Assembly: GCA_020650975.1 (NCBI GenBank)
Contig: JAIPMN010019442.1
Span: forward strand, 9,824-36,444
Length of the DNA stretch: 26,621 nt
Direction of reading: 5' to 3'
Source of the DNA: Apostichopus californicus
Lineage: Eukaryota > Echinodermata > Holothuroidea > Aspidochirotida > Stichopodidae
In this document: in pieces, positions 19,130-26,621 of the stretch
Layout: the number at the start of each line of letters is the position of its first letter
Numbering within the stretch: the first letter of the stretch is position 1
Translations under genes and position numbers: made by a program
The notes under the pieces: model-generated
Seen by the model: only the letters and a program-made list of their open reading frames with translations
Told to the model about the DNA's origin: nothing
Databases searched by the model: none

Positions 19130-20250
19130 CCGTGTATTGAGTGCCGCATTCATTCGACACTGTGGACCATGAAATTCTGCTTTCGCGATTGAATAGTTTC
19201 GTGGGTATAGATGCTGTTGCTCTAGAGTGGTGCAACACATATTTAAACAGGCGACCTCAATATGTTTGTATTGGGGATGAATTATCTAATCCTGTATACA
19301 TGGAATATTCAGTTCCACAGGGTTCAGTCCTTGGACCCCAGTGGTTCCCTATTTATACACTTCCAATTCGTATAATTTTGATGAAGCACAATATTTCATA
19401 TCACGTTTATGCAGATGATACCCAGATTTACATTGATTTTAGTCATTCTCAAGATGAGAGTGAGCCATCAGATGCCTTGAAAGTTGCATCAAGGATATCC
19501 GTTTGTGGATGAGACGTAAGTTTTAAAGCTTAATGAAGAAAAAACTGAGTTTTTGCTTTTGGTTCTTGTCATCAGCTTGCTAAAATTAATATTCCATGCA
19601 TATCAATTGGTAATGTTCAGGTTCGCCCTTCCACTCATGCGCGTAATCTTGGTGTAATTTTGGATTCCAATATGTCTATGAATCGCCACATTTCTAAAAT
19701 AACAAGTTCTGCTGCATTTCATCTCAGAGGCATTTACAAATTATGAAAATATTTAAATGATAAGGCAACTGAACAAATTGTACATTATTTTATCATTTCA
19801 AGGTTGGATATGGGCAATTCCTTACTTCTCGGTCTTCCACAAGAACATATTCATAGACTCCAATTAATCCAGAACTCAGCTGCGCACATTGTAACTCATT
19901 CTCATAAGCATTGTCATATCCACCCTGTCTTAAAAAACCTGCACTGGCTACCTGTAAAATATCGTATTATGTATAAAGTTCTCCTTATTGTTTATAAATC
20001 ACTTAAAGGACATGATCAAATGTATATTTCTGACTTATTACATATTTATGTCCCCTCTTGTAATCTAAGATCCAGCTCTCAATTTTTATTATCTGAAATT
20101 AAGTCCAAACATTCTTGGGGGGATAGGTAATTTATTGTTTCTGCCCCTTGCTTATGGAACCAACTCCCCTTAAAAATCAGACAAGCAGCTACTCGCTCTA
20201 ACTTTCAGAAGAGCATCAAATCCCACTTAATGACAAAAGCTTTTATATAA
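19130..20250 (+). pseudogene. LINE reverse transcriptase and C-terminal domain, broken
   Basis: In order: an SAAFDTVDH-type motif at the start, broken by a 4-bp tandem duplication (ATTCATTC, 19148-19155); YSVPQGSVLGP; the catalytic YADD (19408-19419); then, after frame changes near 19512, LNEEKTEFLL, RNLGVILDSN, and from 19801 RLDMGNSLLLGLPQ, QNSAAHIVTHS, LKNLHWLPVKYRIMYKVLL; then the end of the protein, SHLMTKAFI, with a stop at 20248-20250. A TGA interrupts near 19744. The polymerase core is recognisable, but the copy cannot make a full protein. Confidence 0.88.
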
Positions 20251-20371
20251 TCTTGAACCATTTAGTTTTTCTTCTGTCATTGTTTTGTATTATTATGTAT
20301 TATTTTTATCATTTCAAATTGTTAATTGCGGCATGAACATTCTTTGAGTGGTGTGTGCGCATTATAAGTCG

Positions 20372-20388
20372 TATTATTATTATTATTA
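20372..20388 (+). repeat. (ATT)n 3' tail of the LINE
   Basis: Five to six TAT/ATT units directly at the LINE 3' end. Confidence 0.85.
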
Positions 20389-21728
20389 ATACTTTCATGT
20401 ATATATATACTATAACAAATTACTGACTAGAAACGATTTACTTTTCTCTTTCTTTGATAGTTTTGAAAGTTGACTGAAACATGAACTTTTTCGGGGTATT
20501 TCGACACTTTGAATCAATTTTAATCTCCAGAAATGGATTTGTTGTTGAAATTAAATAGTATCCAAAATGGGTTTCACTTAAAATAAAATAAAATAAAACA
20601 AATAAAATAAAGACCACATAGACAATATCATACAAAAGTAATTAACAATTTGATCCCATATTTATGACTATTTTATTAAAACCGACCACCTTTTATTCAC
20701 GATCATTTAGGTGTGTAAAACCCTACTCTAAAGGTGAGTACACAATAATAAGCAGGGAAAAGAATTTTGACTGCCGGTCACTTTGATATGTTTGTAACAG
20801 TTTTCACTACAGTACAACGTTACATATACTGAGCTAATGTTATCGTACAGTAGACTACAAGTTGACAATATATAATCAGTATTTCGTTTTGGATTTGGCC
20901 TAAACTACTTGTCACTGTATATATGAACTTCCTCTGTTGTAAATCAAAGCAGGAAACAGGCTAGGTTATTTAAATCTTTCAAAACAAGGAATTAACTTTA
21001 ATATCATGTTAGAAAGTGATCGTAGAGTTAAAATATGTTTACGTAGAAAGCAGGCAAAAACTACAAACTAATACAACTTGAATGATCTCATTTAAAATAA
21101 AAAACAAGAACCGCGAGTGAATTAATTATTAACAACAAGTTTATTCGAAAAACAATTCGTAAGAGATGTCACCTGATCATGAAGTAATCCACTAACAATA
21201 TTTGTGAATGAATTACCTCATATGTCTCTCCTTAACATGTTTATGTCTCAAACGGTAAAACTTAAAATTTGAGGCTCAGCTGCGTACTTATTAAGGAAAC
21301 AACATATTTACAAGTATTAGTGTTCGTGTCCACTCAGAGACTGTGGGAGTGACATTGGCATATGTGTACTTAACAGTATATGCGGTGTAGGCACAATGTA
21401 CACACGACTAATACAGGATTACGTACTGGGGATACATATTAAAACTAAAGAACAGACAACACAATGTTATGGTTATTATTTAGTGTAAACAATCAATGTA
21501 CGAAATATAAGAGAATTTCAGTTCAGTGTTCCAATTGCGTGTTTTTCTGCAAGATATCAACAAGTTTACATTTAAAGGAGGTATAGAATAGAATCGAAGT
21601 TATTTTGCTATATTTGTTCTGGTTTGATGATATAATATTTATTCAAAGTGTATTTTGCATGGTTGATTAGATATGTTTTACTCAACAAGAACAGATAATA
21701 AAGTTAACATTTGGCTCTGCGAATCTAC
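20389..21728. other. no convincing exon; expected place of the kinase C-lobe
   Basis: The minus-strand kinase-like gene should continue here (activation loop and C-lobe), but I could not find the DFG-like, APE-like or later motifs. Two acceptor-like sites with short frames (minus strand, near 21550 and 21280) did not match. An AAAAT-type microsatellite lies at about 20580-20612. Confidence 0.45.
20580..20612. repeat. AAAAT-type microsatellite
   Basis: Imperfect run of AAAAT units (AAAATAAAATAAAATAAAAC, then more units). Confidence 0.8.
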
Positions 21729-21965
21729 ATTTCTGTTGTTAAAAGCAAATTCCTCATTTATAACGCCGATCCTGATATATATGATTGTTCAGAAGACTTA
21801 AACCGTACGAGTGAATTAGGTTTAAACCTTGTAGTAGTCCAGCTATGGTCCCCATCACCTCAGACAAGTACATGGTATTTTCAAATGTCTCTTGGCTGAA
21901 TACCTTGACTAGCCAGTTGTCGAGCGTCTAACATGCAGTGTGCTTTTGTACTAAGTGCAGTTTAG
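21729..21965 (-). pseudogene. kinase-like exon F: hinge to catalytic loop, disrupted
   Basis: Acceptor CTTGCATTTCTTTAAG precedes CTAAACTGC, and entry in phase 1 continues smoothly from exon E. It codes KLHLVQKHTAC, a TAG at 21928-21930, then TLDNWLVKVFSQETFENTMY and GTIAGLLQGLNLIHSYG, which fit the hinge, helix D and helix E of a kinase C-lobe. After HSYG the frame is lost. A second frame picks up MRNLLLTTEM, the strand that follows the catalytic loop. Neither frame shows an HRD triad. The TAG probably replaced CAG. The donor (GAAAT|GTAGAT) is weak. Confidence 0.75.
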
Positions 21966-22796
21966 CTTAAAGAAATGCAAGAAAAACGTAATTATCTATT
22001 TAATACAAAGGTTTTGTAACTGGGTAAATATTAAAGTTATCTTCTCTCATCCTCCTTCATTTATCATCATTCCAGCAATCAGTGTACACAATGTTAATAT
22101 GAAAACTTAAACCAAGAACAAATTCAACACGAGTAACAGCTGAAACCCTTTTTTTTTAAATTATTAGTAACTTTATTTAGTTCCATTTTGGCCAAATTCA
22201 AAGTCGTTTGTGCTTTAGCAAAACTAGTCTGAAGTTTACATTAAATTGCAATTTTCTGGTTTGTGTACAGCAATATATTTAAACTAAAGACAAGCAAGAA
22301 TTTATGTTGTAATTGCTCAACATTCCAGTAATATTTATCTCTTACTACAACGTCTCATAATCTATTGGACAGACAATTATGCAAAGGTATACGATTTGAT
22401 GAACATAGTATCCTGAACTTAATTTTAGAATTGGCTTAGATATGATTGAAAACAGAGGAGTGTCGACACCGAAACCAATGCCACCGTTAGCGCTTTCTTA
22501 TTTTATCATTTGAAAAATCCATCTCCACTTTCCCACATTACCATGTAAATAAGGAGAGAAAACACGGACATGTGGCTCGATGATGTCATATTTAGAATTG
22601 ATCAAGTCTTCAGCTGTGTGTGTGTGTGTGTGTAGAAACATTAAATCTGTGATATCTTCCACATGGAGTAACATTTATGTTAGCTTCTTTGGAAAGTTGT
22701 TCATGACAGTTATCTTTATCAACTACATCAATGCTGATGACATGTGTGTGTGTCTCTTTAAAATAATATCATTGATTAATAACCTTCTGTACCTAC
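21966..22796. other. intron between kinase-like exons E and F
   Basis: Contains a 19-bp TG repeat (22615-22633). A minus-strand exon-like piece next to that repeat was considered and rejected because E and F join without it. Confidence 0.5.
22615..22633. repeat. (TG)n microsatellite
   Basis: Nineteen bases of perfect TG alternation inside an intron. Confidence 0.9.
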
Positions 22797-22906
22797 CTTT
22801 CAGTATCCTAATTCCTTCAACTTTTATAAGATGTTCCGTTAAAGGCAGGTCAAGGGTCCTTTTAACGAACTCATCTCAATGGATGTTTTTCTTCGAAAAA
22901 CTTGAT
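22797..22906 (-). pseudogene. kinase-like exon E: helix C region, disrupted
   Basis: Acceptor ACTTTATTGATGCAG, donor AAAG|GTAGGT. Entry in phase 1 completes an Asp codon from exon D, giving VT-D-QVFRRK. The frame then shifts at the A-run (T-run on the plus strand, 22886-22890). The other frame carries a TGA (22876-22878), probably from TGG, and then a clear DEFVKRTLDLPLTEHLIKVE, the helix C and following strand of the kinase N-lobe. The exon is 110 bp, and one extra base would make it fit the phase of both neighbours, which independently supports a one-base loss. Confidence 0.78.
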
Positions 22907-23217
22907 CTGCATCAATAAAGTTACAGCATGAAATAATCACAAGGTATTTTACTATTTCAGTTGACATTCCTTGAACTGGAGTATTTGATATATCGTAGGA
23001 CATGATATACTATTTCATTACAATTGAAGTCATCAGCAAAACATTTGGTTCTTTTGGAAAAGCTTGGGACAATACAAAATATTCTAGTTTATAACTATGA
23101 TTAAAAACAAGCACACTTATCACTCTATTATCAGTGGTTAACTTCATCATTGTACATGTACAGGTTCCATTTAACATCTCGGAACCATACATGGCAATAT
23201 AAAGGATATGAATTTAC
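22907..23217. other. intron between kinase-like exons D and E
   Basis: AT-rich, no other feature seen. Confidence 0.5.
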
Positions 23218-23385
23218 CAGTGACGGTCGTCAGCACCACACATTTCTTTGTTTCTTTGGTGGCCGGTATTGTTCCCATCCACCTGCTATGCCACTGATCC
23301 AACTTAATATTCATGATAAAGCAAATGTCCGTGTCTCCAAACACTCCTCTCTGTTTGGGACTTTCGTCAGTCGTGATGTAGTAAT
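23218..23385 (-). pseudogene. kinase-like exon D: start of kinase N-lobe, intact
   Basis: Excellent acceptor (TGTATTCTCTTCTATTCTTAG), donor CACTG|GTAAAT, 168 bp. It codes 55 full codons, YYITTDESPKQRGVFGDTDI, then CFIMNIKLDQWHSRWMGTIP and ATKETKKCVVLTTVT, plus a split codon at each end. The position fits the first strands of a kinase N-lobe, but the Gly-rich loop is degenerate, and the strand that should carry the ATP-binding lysine reads CVVLTTV. The exon shows no damage, so the disrupting changes in E and F may be fairly recent. Confidence 0.78.
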
Positions 23386-24212
23386 CTAAGAATAGAAGAG
23401 AATACAAACCTTCTACATGGCTTTTAGTATTAAATTTAAATGTTGCATGAAGTTATCGATCCAAATTTTATTTTTAGGGGTTATTTACGGTCTCTGTTTT
23501 CAAAAGTCACCATCAACTCACCTACCATATTGGCACAATACGTAATTAAGATTGTTATGAATTAAAATATATGAAAAGCAATCGTTGCGTTTAAGATTAA
23601 CGATCCCATACACTAGACTATTTCTAGACTATACCTAGGAAAATTTTGTTTACGTAAAACACACATTCGAAAACAAAAGAGTGGTTTGATATGGACCAAG
23701 AGCAGATATAAGCCGTATAACCCATTATGATTAGAGGGTATCACAACATATAAGTAAATAGCCTTCTTGAGCTGATCAACAATAACAAATTAAGAGGATA
23801 TCCCGGTTAGGTAGAAAATGACAATTGCATGTAAGAAACCGACAAATACTCTTTACTTTCGGATAATAAAACGCATTTCTCAAATTGAATATTACTTTTT
23901 TTCATATAATTCATTCAAAGTGATAGTCCTAGTGTTGCTGGATAAATGACTCCTTACTCCAGAAAATGGTTTAAAACGGGTTATGTTATTCAAATATTTT
24001 ACTTTCGTACTAAACATGTTAATTTCTTCTTGAAAATGATACCATTTTTAAATCATGTATTCTGAATAACATAGCACCAAAATGCCTGTAAACATGCTAC
24101 CAGGATATGGTTTTACTGACTATAAGTATAGGCAACTTACAACTATTTTTGGGAAACATTCACCTTTGCCAAACAGAATATATTGATAGTAGTGAGATGA
24201 GATACTTCTTAC
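23386..24212. other. intron between kinase-like exons C and D
   Basis: AT-rich, no other feature seen. Confidence 0.5.
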
Positions 24213-24264
24213 TTTCGGACTCGTTGGTACCGTCAGAAACATTTCCATTGGTATTTTGGGCAAA
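24213..24264 (-). pseudogene. kinase-like exon C: juxtamembrane piece, 5' border unresolved
   Basis: Donor GAAA|GTAAGA is strong and leaves phase 1, which matches exon D (the joined codon is AAT, Asn). Upstream of it the frame reads FAQNTNGNVSDGTNESE, a polar juxtamembrane-type sequence, but a TGA precedes it without an AG acceptor. The same frame further upstream, after a possible acceptor (CCTAAACTTTTAG), reads SFRNDSD and then meets two TAA codons. Either the acceptor is mutated or the exon carries three stops. Both would be damage. Confidence 0.5.
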
Positions 24265-24399
24265 TCAAGCATGAAAGAAAATGAAGAAAACTTATATAGA
24301 TGTAGAAAATTAGTCTGAATCATTCCGAAAGCTAAAAGTTTAGGCATTGTTGCGTCACAAAAAATTATGATAACTGTTATGTACAAAAAATGGTCTTAC

Positions 24400-24433
24400 C
24401 TTCCAGGAATGTTTGGCAGGGTTCTGTGTGAAA
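24400..24433 (-). pseudogene. kinase-like exon B: 34-bp juxtamembrane micro-exon
   Basis: Acceptor TTCTTTGCTACTTTAG and donor GGAAG|GTAAGA frame 34 bp that enter in phase 1 and leave in phase 2. With exon A it reads VHS-I-SHRTLPNIPG. A small exon with an L-P-x-I-P type motif in the cytoplasmic tail would be usual for this receptor type as I recall it. Both splice sites are strong. The short length means it would be missed by automatic gene finders. Confidence 0.6.
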
Positions 24434-24970
24434 CTAAAGTAGCAAAGAACAAGGATAATTAATGTAGGAAATATGAACAGAAGAGTAAACATTTACTTTT
24501 ATCTATTTAAAAGAACACATTCTCAATACATACAACAATTTAATTGGTATAAAAATATAATACAGAAAATGGGAGAAATCAAGGACACAGCAGACAATAA
24601 ATACGAATGCTGTGGAAAAATAAATAATGTAAATTATACATAAGTATTGCAGTAGGCGACTGATAAGTTTGAAATAAATGTCGCTTATATCTTCGAAAGA
24701 GTCGATAATTTCTACATAACAAAGTATCCATATATCACCAGGCAGCTCTGTTGTATGTTTACTTTGCTTTACTAGTCATTGGATTAAATATGGTCAGATA
24801 ACACAAGGTATAAAGAACATTTTAAAATTACAGTCCTGCGTTATTATATCATGTAGCATTTTACTTCGTGCTCATCACTTTTAGACTCACATGTCAATTG
24901 CAAAGCACAGATAACCCTTAAATATAATGATAACAAATGTGTTGTATTAATAGCATCATGTAATATTTAC
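24434..24970. other. intron between kinase-like exons A and B
   Basis: AT-rich, no other feature seen. Confidence 0.5.
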
Positions 24971-25053
24971 TTGAATGCACTGATATTGATCCACCCCTTG
25001 GTTTATCCATCATCTCAATGGACGAGTCATCGGTTTTGTCAATTCCCCGATTC
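24971..25053 (-). pseudogene. kinase-like exon A: cytoplasmic juxtamembrane exon, intact
   Basis: A long pyrimidine-rich acceptor (TTGTTTTGTTTTTATTTTAAG) and donor TTCAA|GTAAAT define 83 bp. It codes NRGIDKTDDSSIEMMDKPRG and then GSISVHS, leaving in phase 1 to match exon B. The composition (acidic, Ser-rich, no Cys) is that of a cytoplasmic linker between membrane helix and kinase fold. The exon itself has no stop. A membrane-helix exon should lie at higher coordinates, but I did not find it before the window end. Confidence 0.65.
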
Positions 25054-26621
25054 CTTAAAATAAAAACAAAACAAAAGAAATAGAGATTAAAATCATTATC
25101 TTTAAAATGTTCAGTTCTAATCTTTAAAATTATCACATTGGACAATGTTAACAAGTTTCAATGCATGTATTGTAAACATATTGTGTTTATTGTCCACTGT
25201 ACATATCTTTCATTAAAATCTAATCAAAGAACGCAACGCGCTTTCGTATTCAAATTGACAACAATATGAAAGTAATTTATGTTTTATTTTTAGTGTTTTC
25301 AAATTGTAGCCAACGAACTTTTGGCGGTTTTATATAAATTAAGTGTGAGTTACATTACTACATCAAACACGGCATGACTATGATTAATTAGTTCAAAATT
25401 AACTATAAATATATTTGAAGTTGAAATTTGACTTATAATTTTAATAAATCAGTCTTTGGTAAAATCAACTTTAAACCTCATTGTACTTTTGTTTCTTTAA
25501 TATAGTGCCGATCTCTGAGAACGGTCACAATATTATTAAACAAATTTCCTAACGATTTTAATTTGCTTAAGATTTGGGAGGGGGGTTTCACAGAACGTGT
25601 TTTAAAGCATGTCAAGGTATCTTAGTTATTTTACCTTAATGAACATCTGCAATATCATTTTCCCAGAAGTGATAGTAGACGATTTTCGTCCGTCCCAACT
25701 GACTGTTTCTTGTCATATCATGGAATCACATAGAATAATGCGATACACTAATACCATCAGTAAGTACTCAGTTTAGGAATTGATCATCAATCAGAATTTG
25801 CAGAACAGAATGTAGATATTGCACTGAAACAGTCACGATTACTTGAGAGACTAAATTCATTATTTAAGAATATTAGTAAATGTTATGTTCATATCCTAAG
25901 ATCATTTCCATGTTGATCCAGAAGGTTTATATGTTAAAGGTATTAAATTGTAACTATGTTTCACATTATATACATACGATTATTGGTGGTATATTCCCAC
26001 CATTCTGGTTTGAAAATTAAGCTTTGAGTATTTAACTTCACAGCAGGTTAGACCCGAGAGTGCGACATATAATACAATTATTCAAGATTGAACAAAATAA
26101 GAACATAATATATGTAGAAGAACTGCTGCGGTTTCAAATTTGGTGTCGAACTTTCTTCAAATGTAATGGAAAGGAAAACGTAACTTTAGCATAAAGGCAA
26201 TTAATAAACAGCCATGTGACTGCTGCTATGCCTTATTTGTGGTTGTTAACGATTCATTTATCTTCACAGCTTAGACCAAATACAGGCAATCACTGTTATT
26301 GAATATGAATGTAAGTCATTGCCATGGTAACGGAAGAGTAGTTTCTTCACATCCCGCTCAAGTATCATTACGTGTCATTATGGAACGAAGGAAATATCAA
26401 CAAAGCGCAGCTACACTAAATTGACACTTTCATTGACACTAATCGGGAAACAAATTAAAAGGTGGATATTATACAGCTGAGATACTTAGTGCATTAATTT
26501 GACAGAAACGTGCAAAGTGAGTTTTCGTGTAGCTGTACACAATATAACGAAAGGAGAATAAAGTAAATTAATACCGAGTTACACTTTCAAAAATAAAAAA
26601 GGGTATATGCGTTATATGTTA
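25054..26621. other. upstream region of the kinase-like gene, no Ig or membrane exon found
   Basis: AT-rich. Minus-strand frames here contain no hydrophobic helix and no paired-Cys Ig pattern, so the receptor's outer half is absent from this window. A plus-strand exon-like piece at 25667-25759 is listed separately. Confidence 0.45.
25667..25759 (+). other. exon-like piece with an Ig-like B-strand motif
   Basis: A good acceptor (ATCATTTTCCCAG) and a strong donor (CATCA|GTAAGT) frame 93 bp that enter and leave in phase 1 with no stop. It codes VIVDDFRPSQLTVSCHIMES and ten more residues. LTVSCHI resembles an Ig B strand, but the piece is far too short for an Ig domain and has no second Cys. It could be a remnant of an Ig exon of the same family or a chance pairing of splice-like sites. 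Confidence 0.25.

Larger units (their letters stand above)
19119..20388 (+). mobile_element. 5'-truncated L2/CR1-like LINE with intact 3' tail
   Basis: The element enters in the middle of the reverse transcriptase domain and runs to its 3' end, which finishes with GTGTGTGCGCATTATAAGTC and an ATT-repeat tail (20372-20388). Ending in a trinucleotide ATT tail after a GCGC-containing 3' sequence is a pattern I associate with L2/CR1-group elements of marine invertebrates. 5' truncation is the usual outcome of target-primed insertion. I could not find a left target duplication because the exact 5' join is unclear. Coding remnants occupy 19130-20250. Confidence 0.88.
21729..25053 (-). pseudogene. 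receptor-kinase-like gene, partial and disrupted (minus strand)
   Basis: Six minus-strand segments, A to F, form a run of exons: juxtamembrane tail (A, B, C), kinase N-lobe (D, E) and hinge to catalytic loop (F). Borders and phases agree at A-B, D-E and E-F; C is only partly resolved. Motifs such as TKKCVVLTTVT, DEFVKRTLDLP, KLHLVQKHTAC and LLQGLNLIHSYG match, from memory, a group of tyrosine-kinase-like receptors found in echinoderms. A, B and D are intact. E has a one-base loss and a nonsense codon, and F has a nonsense codon and a frameshift. No ectodomain or membrane exon was found up to the window end, and no C-lobe below. It is most likely a pseudogene of a duplicated family. Sequencing error could explain one lesion but hardly all. 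Confidence 0.75.

Noticed and set aside
22542..22613. Exon-like piece on the minus strand between kinase-like exons E and F (acceptor in the CA repeat, 72 bp, begins EDLINSKYDIIEPH)
   Set aside because: Exons E and F join directly in phase 1 with continuous kinase-like sequence, leaving no room for it. The acceptor is created by the microsatellite.
22580..22918. 112-codon plus-strand ORF
   Set aside because: It lies antisense to exon E and runs through a TG repeat. No domain, and the minus-strand exon explains the region.
23150..23389. 79-codon plus-strand ORF
   Set aside because: Antisense shadow of kinase-like exon D.
1..26621. CRISPR arrays, prokaryotic operons, riboswitches, rRNA
   Set aside because: None seen. 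The window is animal nuclear DNA with spliced genes and retroelements.

Overview
The window is animal nuclear DNA, mostly AT-rich and intron-like. It has no bacterial operon structure, it has spliced exons with GT/AG borders, and it carries relics of non-LTR retrotransposons and a tRNA-derived SINE. The gene families and LINE types suggest a marine invertebrate deuterostome. An echinoderm, possibly a sea cucumber, is my best guess, but it rests on recalled family resemblance and not on any search.

Layout. 1-1.7 kb: no gene seen. 1.77-4.49 kb: a decayed CR1/Jockey-type LINE on the minus strand, cut by a plus-strand tRNA-SINE with an 8-bp target duplication. 5.37-6.36 kb: the best gene, two plus-strand exons coding a signal peptide and two Ig domains joined in phase 1, with possible relic exons at 7.06 and 7.38 kb. 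8.4 kb: a weak minus-strand membrane-protein (GPCR-like) fragment. 10.0-10.3 kb: exon-like frames of unknown identity. 13.1-16.8 kb: a more GC-rich block with a local repeat family whose copies on both strands end in the same short peptide and stop codon. 19.12-20.39 kb: a second LINE (L2/CR1-like), plus strand, 5'-truncated, with its ATT-repeat 3' tail. 21.73-25.05 kb: six minus-strand exons or exon remnants of a receptor-kinase-like gene (juxtamembrane region, N-lobe, start of C-lobe), with frameshift and nonsense damage in two of them.

How the parts relate. The plus-strand Ig gene looks like the extracellular half, and the minus-strand kinase-like pseudogene like the intracellular half, of one type of cell-surface receptor: signal peptide, Ig domains, membrane segment, juxtamembrane tail, kinase fold. 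They face each other, so they are not one transcription unit. The simplest reading is two incomplete or decaying members of a duplicated Ig-receptor/kinase-like family, separated by degenerate repeats and LINEs. The kinase half seems to lack the usual catalytic residues where they can be placed, so the family may be pseudokinase receptors. That is the most interesting lead here.
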